A stretch of DNA of 5,889 nucleotides from assembly GCA_002427885.1 (NCBI GenBank), contig DIZI01000038.1:1-5889 (forward strand), written 5' to 3'. The stretch comes from Paludibacter sp. UBA6032 (GTDB lineage Bacteria; Bacteroidota; Bacteroidia; Bacteroidales; Paludibacteraceae). This document shows, one piece after another, positions 1-5,889 of the stretch. Every line of letters begins with the position of its first letter. Position 1 is the first letter of the stretch. The notes beneath the pieces were generated by a model. The model saw nothing but the letters and a program-made list of their open reading frames with translations. It had not been told where the DNA came from and ran no database searches. The position numbers and the translations under genes are program-made.

Positions 1-84
1 AAGCGAAAAAGTGAATGCGGGAGCAAAGACTGCTAAGTGCATGTCAGCCAGCAGGTGAGCATAGGCGTGTGTTAGCGGTTAGGT
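1..84 (-). other. attC-like or cassette-boundary element downstream of the HEAT-repeat gene (partial)
   Basis: The stretch beyond the HEAT-gene stop contains no ORF. Read on the gene's strand it begins with ACCTAAC (84-78), which fits the integron attC R'' pattern RYYYAAC. On the plus strand this is GTTAGGT, fitting GTTRRRY. The neighbouring GTGTTAGCGGT (69-79) is repeated in inverted orientation just upstream of the gene (680-690). A short imperfect hairpin (41-46 with 56-62, one bulged base) lies inside. A true attC would need a complementary partner site about 60-140 bases away; none is visible, so it would have to lie left of position 1. The element could instead be one of the short GTTAGCGG-type intergenic repeats I associate with Bacteroidota genomes. 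The box match is seen; the integron link is inference. Confidence 0.35.
69..79 (+). repeat. 11-bp inverted repeat, left copy (GTGTTAGCGGT)
   Basis: GTGTTAGCGGT is an exact reverse complement of ACCGCTAACAC at 680-690. The two copies bracket the HEAT-repeat gene, 29 bases beyond its stop and 28 bases upstream of its ATG. Identity ends at the 11 bases on both sides. Chance occurrence of an 11-mer inverted pair at these two gene edges is unlikely. Confidence 0.7.
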
Positions 85-108
85 GTTTTCATTTTATTTC
101 GTTTCTCG

Positions 109-651
109 TTATTCTTCCAAATACGTCAGGAAACCTTCAACAGCGTCTTGCATCATGTCTTTAGTTTCTTTGTTCTCAAATCCAGGACAGATTTCAGGCT
201 TACATTTGCAGTCTTCCCACATTTGTTTGATTTCTATGAGATCTTGTTCTGTAAAATCAAATTCTTGTTCAGTGAGAATTGTGTAAGCCCCGATTTTTGC
301 TTCATCTGTCTCAAAGAATAAAATCTTAAAAACATCTTTAAATTTCTGACTGCAATTTAAAAATTCAAGGGCGTAAACCAAAGTTCCATTGTAATTGTAG
401 TTTTCTTTTTTGAATATAGCTGTCAATAAGGGTTCCAAGGCTCTATCGTCTTTAATATCTGCTAATGCAAGTGCCGCTCTGTCTCTAATTCCTGAGTTTT
501 CTAAAGCTAATAATGAAATTAGAAAGTGAACGACTTCATCACTACCTATTTGCCCAAGTCGATCTGCTGAAGTTTTTACTACTTCCCAATTTTCAGATAA
601 AATATCTGTTTTCAGTTTTTCAATTTCATTTTTCAGTGTGTCATCTGTCAT
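109..651 (-). CDS. HEAT-repeat domain protein, 180 aa
   Basis: This is a small cytoplasmic-looking protein with no signal peptide or membrane segment. Residues 22-51 and 53-80 form two helical HEAT (PBS lyase-like) repeats; the second contains IRDRAALALADIKDDRALEP, the typical A-L-A-D-I...A-L-x-x-L pattern. A degenerate third repeat follows at about 86-113. The C-terminal part is acidic and carries a cysteine cluster (C148, C150, C155) that might bind metal or form disulfides. HEAT repeats are scaffolds for protein-protein contacts, so no reaction can be assigned. I chose the ATG at 651. The frame opens further to a TTG at 693, but those codons are made from the GTTAGCGGT flanking repeat and so are probably untranslated. 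There is no Shine-Dalgarno sequence, as is normal in Bacteroidota. A good promoter lies at 792-823. The gene stands alone and looks like a mobile cassette passenger. Confidence 0.8.
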   Translation of the reverse strand: MTDDTLKNEIEKLKTDILSENWEVVKTSADRLGQIGSDEVVHFLISLLALENSGIRDRAALALADIKDDRALEPLLTAIFKKENYNYNGTLVYALEFLNCSQKFKDVFKILFFETDEAKIGAYTILTEQEFDFTEQDLIEIKQMWEDCKCKPEICPGFENKETKDMMQDAVEGFLTYLEE

Positions 652-679
652 ACAGTCTTTTTTTTCATTTTTTACACTT

Positions 680-690
680 ACCGCTAACAC
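680..690 (-). repeat. 11-bp inverted repeat, right copy (ACCGCTAACAC on plus strand)
   Basis: This is the inverted partner of 69-79. On the gene's strand it reads GTGTTAGCGGT followed by AAGTG, compared with GTGTTAGCGGT followed by TAGGT at the other end, so the similarity is weakly extended beyond the exact 11 bases. It lies within the 5' leader between the promoter and the ATG of the HEAT gene. Confidence 0.7.
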
Positions 691-791
691 CAATATATAC
701 GCAATCGAACATATATTTACTATATATTCTTTCTGAAATAGCGTATATCCCCAATATAAGAGAATATGTGTACTTATTATTTTTTAACCCC

Positions 792-823
792 CAAAAATAC
801 GAACTCTTTTTAACAACACCAAA
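792..823 (-). promoter_or_regulatory. Bacteroidetes-type promoter for the HEAT-repeat gene
   Basis: On the minus strand there is TTTG (823-820), exactly 20 bases, then TATTTTTG (799-792). This matches the Bacteroidetes primary sigma consensus TTTG-N19-21-TAnnTTTG at every specified base. Transcription would start near 785, giving a leader of about 135 nt that runs through the GTTAGCGG repeat before the ATG at 651. The match is seen; activity is inferred. Confidence 0.55.
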
Positions 824-850
824 AAATAAACTAATTTTTTATAATTGATT

Positions 851-1207
851 TTAAGAATTCTTTATTTCGGCAACTTCAGCAGTCGTATTTTCCCCTTTCC
901 GATGAAAAGCAACTGCTTTTGTAACTTTTCCAGTTGAAATCCGATGAAAAGCAATTGCTTTTGGATCTTTTCCTGTTGCTTTTGTTCTTTTTCCTATCGG
1001 AATCTGATGAAAAGCAGTTGCTTTTAGATCTTTTCCTGTTGCTTTTGTTCTTTTTCCTATCGGAATCCGATGAAAAGCAGTTGCTTTTAGATCTTTTCCA
1101 GTTGCTTTTGTTCTTTTTCCGATAGGAATCCGACGAAAAGCAATTGCTTTTAAATCTTTTCCTGTTGCTTTTGTTCTTTTTCCTGTTGGAATCCGGGGTC
1201 TATTCAA
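851..1207 (-). CDS. Doubtful lysine-rich tandem-repeat ORF, at most 118 aa
   Basis: A frame encoded by the 63-bp array gives a 21-residue repeat, RIPIGKRTKATGKDLKATAF plus H, in four full copies and one short copy. It ends in a unique tail of about 15 residues (KGENTTAEVAEIKNS) and TAA. The product would be very basic, without a signal peptide or membrane segment, and I recognise no family. The frame contains no ATG. It starts only if the TTG at 1207 is used, and a stop lies four codons upstream of that. Because the period is a multiple of three, another minus-strand frame and one plus-strand frame also stay open through most of the array, so openness alone is not evidence of a gene. Weak support comes from changes between copies that are synonymous here: CCG/CCT/CCA, ATA/ATC, ACA/ACT and TTA/CTA. 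Non-synonymous changes (I/T, L/P, H/R, R/Q) are about as frequent. It may be a remnant of a longer gene cut at its 5' end. Confidence 0.2.
   Translation of the reverse strand: MNRPRIPTGKRTKATGKDLKAIAFRRIPIGKRTKATGKDLKATAFHRIPIGKRTKATGKDLKATAFHQIPIGKRTKATGKDPKAIAFHRISTGKVTKAVAFHRKGENTTAEVAEIKNS
901..1194. repeat. 63-bp tandem repeat array, four full units plus one 42-bp unit
   Basis: Units lie at 901-942 (short), 943-1005, 1006-1068, 1069-1131 and 1132-1194, with no spacers and only a few differences between neighbours. Each unit seems to be three 21-bp sub-units: the first begins GATGAAAAGCA, the second GATCTTTTCC, the third TTCTTTTTCC. The first two agree at 13 of 21 positions. The short unit lacks exactly one 21-bp sub-unit. 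Every unit carries a 16-bp palindrome, AAAAGCAATTGCTTTT, perfect at 947-962 and 1136-1151 and off by one base at 905-920, 1010-1025 and 1073-1088. Plus-strand sequence is strongly pyrimidine-rich after each palindrome. Slippage or unequal exchange would explain the array. Confidence 0.95.
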
Positions 1208-1318
1208 TAAACTGTGTCAAAAACTACCGGAAATCATGAATAATTAAATTGAATTTACTAATCGTGAAATTGAAATTATTAACCGGTAAAATGAACTTAT
1301 CAGCCTGGAAACCGGATA
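1195..1318. repeat. Degenerate 21-bp direct repeats, possible insertion-sequence end remnant
   Basis: Three abutting 21-bp units lie at 1235-1255, 1256-1276 and 1277-1297. Eleven positions are the same in all three, with a core AAA-x-TGAA-x-T. A fourth, weaker unit at 1298-1318 agrees with the third at 12 of 21 positions. Several IS21-family elements are known to carry multiple repeats, thought to bind transposase, at their ends, and this stretch has that look. The adjacent 1195-1219 (GGGGTCTATTCAATAAACTG on the plus strand and the next bases) also resembles, from memory, an insertion-sequence terminus. No transposase gene or clear terminal inverted repeat is present. The repeats are seen; the insertion-sequence origin is inference. 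Confidence 0.4.
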
Positions 1319-1359
1319 ATAAAAACTCCTCTCCATACACTTATAGTATCAAAAAGCTA

Positions 1360-1397
1360 AAAAAACGCGAACCGTCTTTATCCGCTTCGCGTTTTTT
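1360..1397 (-). terminator. Rho-independent terminator after the propeller gene
   Basis: AAAAAACGCGAA (1360-1371) and TTCGCGTTTTTT (1386-1397) form a perfect 12-bp stem around a 14-nt loop. On the minus strand the stem ends in a run of seven T, 44 bases after the propeller stop codon, so it most likely ends the operon. The symmetry of A and T runs means it could also stop transcription coming from the left. Confidence 0.85.
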
Positions 1398-1441
1398 AAG
1401 AGATGAACAGAATACCATCCCAAACTCAGGTTGCTGAATGC

Positions 1442-2992
1442 TTATTTTAATTTCATCATTTGTTTGGAACTACTAAATTTATTTGTTTCAATTTTGTAGA
1501 AATAAATACCGGATTTTGCGGGTTTTCCATCCCATGATACCTGTTTGTATCCTGCCGATTCTTCCCTGTCAATCAAATCAACTATCTTTTTTCCATTTAT
1601 ATCGTAAATCGAAATTTTTACATGGGTAGTTATTGGCAGGTTATAATAAATAGTTGTCCTGTCGCTGAACGGATTCGGATAATTTTGAATTAGTCCATAG
1701 GTATCGGGAATTTTATTTTCAATTGAAAGGAAATTTCTTATTTTGTAAAAATACGACGAACCGCTATTTGGAGCCGGGTTATTATCGAGGCTATTACCAA
1801 CCAGCAGATATTCGCCTTTTAAAGCTACCGAAAGTCCAAAATGATCGTATTTTTCCAAATCGTCGGGAATTATTTGACCGGCAGCTGCCCATGTATCACC
1901 CATTTTGTAAAAAATAAAAACAGTTCCATCGTCGCTGTCTTTTTTTGTTAAATCCCATTTAGGACTACTGATGATTATATATTCGTCCGATATTACTACG
2001 TTGGATCCAAAATGATCGTGATGATCACCGCTTTCGGGTACAAATTGATAACTTTGTTTCCAATAACCAGTTACATCGGGTTCGTACAGGTCGGCTTCAC
2101 CGGAATAAATTGAATCGACAAGTGCTTCCATGGAACCGATTATCAAGCGGTTGTTTGAATAATCGATGGACGATCCAAAAACGCCCAGGGTTCGCCCGTT
2201 CTCAGGTTCAATAATCTGTTTTATATTCCAACCGTCAGTAGATTTTGAATATAAGTATACAAGTCCGCTTTCGGAAATTTTGCCCGACCCCATGGGTGCC
2301 GAAACAGCAATATTCGATGGATCGATGATACAAACTCCGCCTCCAAAAAGATCGTTTTTATTGGAATCGGGAGATACGATTTCACTTTCCTGTATCCATC
2401 CGGTTTCAGTTTGTCTGAATGCATAAACGGTACCGGATGAATTTCCCGTAAAGTCGGATGTGCGTGAACTTATGAAAGCAATACCTGATCCCATTTTTAT
2501 TGATGAACCGAAGTTCTGAAACAGGATCGGATTCTGTGGTTTTAACTCCTGAGATTTTATCCATTGAGAACCGTTGTAATTGTAAACGTAAACGATACCC
2601 GATTTATCTTCCGATTCAGGAGAACTTATCATTAATACATTGTCGTAAAGTTGAACGGCAGCTCCAAAGCGTTGCATAAGTTCAGGGTTTTCAGGAACTA
2701 TTTTTTGAACCATTACCCATTCACCCTCCACAATTTTATAAATATATACGGCCCCCGCTTCCATGGAATCGATTGGTTCCATGGGGGCGGAGATAGCTGC
2801 AAATTCTCCATCGAGTGAAGTTGCCCAACCGAATAAACTGTTTTCGGGTGTGGATTTTCCCAGCTCACCCGATAGTTTAATCTGTGCTTTGCTGAATCCA
2901 AAACTGCTGGTATGAAGGGTAGCTTTTGCTTCTGTTTTTAAAAAGGGGAAAAACAACAGCATATAAATCAGCCCTTTTGTTAATGTTTTCAT
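1442..2992 (-). CDS. Exported seven-bladed FG-GAP-type beta-propeller protein with T9SS sorting domain, 516 aa
   Basis: A signal peptide covers residues 1-24: lysines 2 and 6, a hydrophobic core LIYMLLFFPFL, and likely cleavage after EAKA. Seven propeller repeats follow, each opening with FG at residues 54, 109, 161, 216, 272, 328 and 385. Each continues with a hydrophobic strand ending in I-S-S/A-P or similar, then G-x-V-Y-x-Y, and a W-containing strand before an acidic or proline-rich turn. Spacing is 52-57 residues. The N-terminal strand before the first FG probably closes the ring. Residues 430-516 are a type A Por C-terminal sorting domain (TIGR04183-like): LIQNYPNPF near 434, then ISIYDINGKK, SGIYFYKI and a basic last segment QMMKLK. 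Such domains direct export across the outer membrane and are normally cleaved on release or anchoring. Its ATG lies six bases after the upstream stop, implying co-transcription and perhaps coupled translation. Ligand unknown; no calcium-type DxDxDG loops stand out. Confidence 0.9.
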   Translation of the reverse strand: MKTLTKGLIYMLLFFPFLKTEAKATLHTSSFGFSKAQIKLSGELGKSTPENSLFGWATSLDGEFAAISAPMEPIDSMEAGAVYIYKIVEGEWVMVQKIVPENPELMQRFGAAVQLYDNVLMISSPESEDKSGIVYVYNYNGSQWIKSQELKPQNPILFQNFGSSIKMGSGIAFISSRTSDFTGNSSGTVYAFRQTETGWIQESEIVSPDSNKNDLFGGGVCIIDPSNIAVSAPMGSGKISESGLVYLYSKSTDGWNIKQIIEPENGRTLGVFGSSIDYSNNRLIIGSMEALVDSIYSGEADLYEPDVTGYWKQSYQFVPESGDHHDHFGSNVVISDEYIIISSPKWDLTKKDSDDGTVFIFYKMGDTWAAAGQIIPDDLEKYDHFGLSVALKGEYLLVGNSLDNNPAPNSGSSYFYKIRNFLSIENKIPDTYGLIQNYPNPFSDRTTIYYNLPITTHVKISIYDINGKKIVDLIDREESAGYKQVSWDGKPAKSGIYFYKIETNKFSSSKQMMKLK

Positions 2993-2998
2993 GAGTGT

Positions 2999-5889
2999 TT
3001 AATTTGATGTTTCTTTTAAATAAATCGTACCAAAATCAAAACCTTTCGTTGCACCAATCGTATAGGTGGTATTCGGTTTCATTATACTCGAAGAGTCAAC
3101 TTCATATCCGTACGGGATATTAATTAATAATTGAATTTGAGTTCCGGTTGCCACTTGCTGTGTGAAACCAAACACTCCATAATGGGTTGTTTGATTTACT
3201 ATGGTATCGTTTAAAGGATACCATTTCATATCTTTTCCAAGCAATTGAATACTAACCGGAATAGCAGCGGCGGCAGTATCGGGTTCATTAATTATACTGA
3301 TTTTACCTTTAAAAGGAAGCTTATAATCAAGTAGAACCTGCTCCGTTGTTACAACAGGATTCATTTTATCATCTATAATTGCCCATACAATTAAACTGTC
3401 GTTCGGATTTAAATCATCAGTGATTGTAGTTGTTTTGCTAATTTCTTTGTCCGCGTTCTCCATATCCCTGTACAATCTTGAAAATACTATCGTACCATCA
3501 CCTTTGTCTCTTGAATATAATAGATGAACCTCTGTAGAATCCGGGTTTGATGTTTCGGCCTTTAGCTTTATATTCCACGACAAATCTTCCACGAGTGAAT
3601 TTGTTGAATCGGGGTCCGAAATGCGGGGTGTATATGCTATTCCAATATTTTGATATTCAATCCGTGGCTTTTCAAAGATCTTACTTACTTCAATACTGTC
3701 CATATCGATGATACCGGCTGAAAAGGTATTGGCTGTTTCCAACCAATAATCGCCCGCAGCTAATCGGGAGCCAATTTCGGTATCGTATCCTACCGGTAGA
3801 ATGAAGAAAATTATTTCATCTTTATTTTTGCTCCACAAATAATTGTGCGTGGTAAGCATTTTCAGGTCAAGCGTTTCATCATTTAATGAGTCGGCAGAAT
3901 CTACATAATAGCACGGTACATAGTTTTGATTATTGTACATTACCGGAGCCGTTATTCGGGTAAAAATACTGTCAACAGGTTGTTTCAATTTTAATTTAAC
4001 CTGAATATAATGCGGCATGATTCCCTCATCGACGGAGATCTTTAATTTATCCCAATAAAGGGGTGATGTTTTGCCTGAAACGCCCTTCATCCGGGCCGGT
4101 GCAACTTTTACAATCTTTTTTATATCAGAGATTCCACCGGACCCGATATGGGTAAACTTTTCATTTTTAAAATTATATTTCACCCCGGTATGCAATTTCT
4201 TAAAAAGCAAATTGATAGTAATCCAACCGGCAATAAAGTTTCCATTATCATTCTTTTTATAATGAATTGCCCCGTCGGCACGTCCAAATGTGTGCCCCCC
4301 AATAACAGGAATCGATTTTGGAACTTTTAATTTCACATCCAACAAAGAATTGAAAGCACCTGATTTTGATAGTTTAGCATCAAGCGATGTTGATATTATC
4401 GTGTTTTTGTCCGGAATATTTAATGTTCCTTTTAGTGTACTGGTACCTCCCCACTTTAAATTGAGTGTTATAATACCTTTACCAAAAACTGATTCCCATG
4501 TGCCATTTGCATTTTTGTATGCTCCGACAAAGGCTTCATCTTTCATATAAAGTCCTTTTTTATCCATTCTAACACCACCCTTGATATATACAAAAGAGGC
4601 ATCATGACCGCCGGCTTTAAAATCTTCACCAACTACAATTCCCATATTCCCATTAAAAATAAAATTAGATGGTTTCAGAGGATTATCAATCTTACCTTCC
4701 ATGCTCATTACAAAGGCTCCCGTGCCGGGTATTGCAATGGCATTTGCAATTGATGTTGCCTGCCAGTTAATATCAATAGTGTCGAGCGAGTATTTATTAT
4801 GAGGAATATCCAACACAAATTTAAGTTCTGAATTAACTTTCCAGCCCGGTTTAAATACCATAGTTGCTTTCACGTCATTCATAACATTGGCTACTATAGT
4901 CATTTTAATATCTTGTACATTAAAGGTTCCCAAATTAACATTGCCCAAGTCAAATATTGCCTTATCGATTTTAAATTCAGTTTTATTATTTGCTAAATTC
5001 AGCGTAACTCCGGAACCGGGTCCGCTACCAAGATCAATCGCTGCACTCCAGACTTCCTTTACAAAAAGTTTACCATATGCATGATATACATTGTCTTTGT
5101 GTTCAATTGTAAAATCTTTTGAACCAACTTCCATCCCTCCAAAATGTAAATCGGCACTGGTCGAAAATCTGATATATTGAATTGCATCATTTTTATAAAT
5201 TAACCCGGGATTACTTCTCCCACCAAACGAGAACCCAACTTTATCCTCTTTAATATCAATATTTACTTTTCCATATAAATGAAATTCATCGGAATCCTTC
5301 ACCTTCATCCATGAAAATCCTAAGCTATCGGTATGAATGGTTAATCCCTTTAATTTGAAGTCCGATGTAATTCCTAAATCAATATTCTTTACATTTCCGT
5401 TGACTATACTGATACCGGGGTGAATACTGTCTCCCAGAATAGCCTTTAAAGAGTCTGATTCTACTATAACCTGCAACGATCCGTAGATTTTATATGCAGC
5501 ACTCTTTGAGTCGTAATTGAAAGTTAGTTTATCCGGAATAAGATCCACAGATTTCAACTTGAACCGGGCAGATACCCCGATATTTATATATTCTATTTTT
5601 CCGTTATAAATACGGATGCCGGGTTCTGATATATTACCCAATGTTGCCATTAAAGTGTCGGATTCAATTATGGTTTTAATTGTTCCGTACATGCTGTAAC
5701 TTTGTTTCGATTTATCGTATACAAACGTAAGTCCGACAGGTTTGATTTCCAGAGATTTCAATTTAAAATCAGATGTTATTCCTATATTAATGTATTCTAT
5801 AACTCCTTTGGTGATACTGATGCCGGGTTTAATACTGTCTCCCAGTGTTGCCACTAATGAATCGGATTCTATAACTGTTTTAATTCTTC
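2999..5889 (-). CDS. Large beta-rich repeat protein, 5' end missing (962 residues visible)
   Basis: The frame runs open off the right edge, so the start, signal peptide and further repeats lie outside. A GTG at 5854 sits inside a repeat and is not the start. Visible residues 2-273 hold four repeats of 66-70 residues. Shared features are ESD-x-L-x-A-x-LG, PGI-x-I, G-x-I-x-YINIG, S-x-FKLK-x-L and a closing Y-x-x-YG; the fourth is diverged. Residues about 274-586 are long, glycine-rich alternating strands without clear repeats (for example VPKSIPVIGG). Two beta-sandwich-like sections follow, about 750-857 and 858-962. There are only one cysteine (in VPCYYVD), no transmembrane segment and no T9SS sorting domain at the C-terminus, which ends IYLKETSN. 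It is probably an exported structural or surface protein, by its repeats and its sorting-domain neighbour, but I recognise no family and assign no activity. Confidence 0.9.
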   Translation of the reverse strand, partial: RIKTVIESDSLVATLGDSIKPGISITKGVIEYINIGITSDFKLKSLEIKPVGLTFVYDKSKQSYSMYGTIKTIIESDTLMATLGNISEPGIRIYNGKIEYINIGVSARFKLKSVDLIPDKLTFNYDSKSAAYKIYGSLQVIVESDSLKAILGDSIHPGISIVNGNVKNIDLGITSDFKLKGLTIHTDSLGFSWMKVKDSDEFHLYGKVNIDIKEDKVGFSFGGRSNPGLIYKNDAIQYIRFSTSADLHFGGMEVGSKDFTIEHKDNVYHAYGKLFVKEVWSAAIDLGSGPGSGVTLNLANNKTEFKIDKAIFDLGNVNLGTFNVQDIKMTIVANVMNDVKATMVFKPGWKVNSELKFVLDIPHNKYSLDTIDINWQATSIANAIAIPGTGAFVMSMEGKIDNPLKPSNFIFNGNMGIVVGEDFKAGGHDASFVYIKGGVRMDKKGLYMKDEAFVGAYKNANGTWESVFGKGIITLNLKWGGTSTLKGTLNIPDKNTIISTSLDAKLSKSGAFNSLLDVKLKVPKSIPVIGGHTFGRADGAIHYKKNDNGNFIAGWITINLLFKKLHTGVKYNFKNEKFTHIGSGGISDIKKIVKVAPARMKGVSGKTSPLYWDKLKISVDEGIMPHYIQVKLKLKQPVDSIFTRITAPVMYNNQNYVPCYYVDSADSLNDETLDLKMLTTHNYLWSKNKDEIIFFILPVGYDTEIGSRLAAGDYWLETANTFSAGIIDMDSIEVSKIFEKPRIEYQNIGIAYTPRISDPDSTNSLVEDLSWNIKLKAETSNPDSTEVHLLYSRDKGDGTIVFSRLYRDMENADKEISKTTTITDDLNPNDSLIVWAIIDDKMNPVVTTEQVLLDYKLPFKGKISIINEPDTAAAAIPVSIQLLGKDMKWYPLNDTIVNQTTHYGVFGFTQQVATGTQIQLLINIPYGYEVDSSSIMKPNTTYTIGATKGFDFGTIYLKETSN
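5069..5884 (-). repeat. Four tandem protein-coding repeats (198-210 bp each)
   Basis: The units are 5681-5884, 5477-5680, 5267-5476 and 5069-5266, encoding 68, 68, 70 and 66 residues. The first two are the same length and the closest in sequence; divergence rises towards the C-terminal side, the fourth keeping mainly NPG, the YI strand and Y-x-x-YGK. The array continues into the right edge, since the 11 residues before 5854 (RIKTVIESDSL) match the repeat start. The pattern suggests duplication with the youngest copies toward the N-terminus. Confidence 0.8.

Noticed and set aside
652..693. TTG-initiated extension of the HEAT-repeat protein by 14 residues
   Set aside because: The extra codons are made of the GTTAGCGGT flanking repeat, start with TTG, and an in-frame ATG at 651 begins the recognisable protein.
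934..1125. Plus-strand hydrophobic ORF (LLLDLFLLLLFFF repeats)
   Set aside because: It is the antisense of the lysine-rich tandem repeat, kept open because the period is a multiple of three; its stop arises from the flipped 8-mer, and it has no independent support.
901..1194. CRISPR array
   Set aside because: The whole 63-bp unit is repeated with no variable spacers, and no cas genes are present.
1219..1230. Promoter -7 element TAGTTTTTG on the minus strand upstream of the repeat ORF
   Set aside because: It has one base too many for TAnnTTTG and no TTTG element at the required distance.
1249..1437. Plus-strand ORF of 62 codons
   Set aside because: It runs through the 21-bp repeats and the terminator hairpin, has no domain, and ends just at the propeller gene's 3' end.
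1723..5084. Several short plus- and minus-strand ORFs within 1723-5084
   Set aside because: They are shadow frames of the two long minus-strand genes and show no recognisable domain.
5852..5854. GTG at 5854 as the start of the large protein
   Set aside because: It falls in the middle of a repeat, and the frame stays open with matching repeat residues to the window edge.

Overview
The window reads as part of a Bacteroidota (Bacteroidetes-group) chromosome. The evidence is a type IX secretion (T9SS, Por) C-terminal sorting domain on one protein, an exact Bacteroidetes-type promoter (TTTG-N20-TATTTTTG), AT-rich DNA, starts without Shine-Dalgarno sequences, and GTTAGCGG-type elements around a small gene. 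I cannot name a genus from the sequence.

Two parts can be told apart. Positions 1442-5889 hold a minus-strand operon. A very large beta-rich repeat protein, whose start lies beyond the right edge, ends at 2999. Six bases later a seven-bladed FG-GAP-type propeller protein begins, carrying a signal peptide and a T9SS sorting domain. A strong hairpin terminator at 1360-1397 closes the unit. The likely picture is a pair of exported, cell-surface or secreted proteins made together; their substrate or partner is not visible.

Positions 1-1360 look like accessory, rearranged DNA. From right to left there is a short array of degenerate 21-bp direct repeats (1235-1297, perhaps to 1318) that resembles the end of an insertion sequence. 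Next is a 63-bp tandem repeat array (901-1194), itself apparently built from 21-bp thirds, through which a lysine-rich minus-strand frame without an ATG stays open. Then come a promoter (792-823) and a small HEAT-repeat gene (109-651, minus strand), bracketed by an 11-bp inverted repeat and followed by an integron attC-like GTTAGGT box. No rRNA, tRNA, CRISPR array or complete transposase gene is visible.

The most unusual items are the 3 x 21-bp repeat array with a 16-bp palindrome in each unit, the cassette-like packaging of the HEAT gene, and the repeat-built giant protein coupled to a T9SS propeller.
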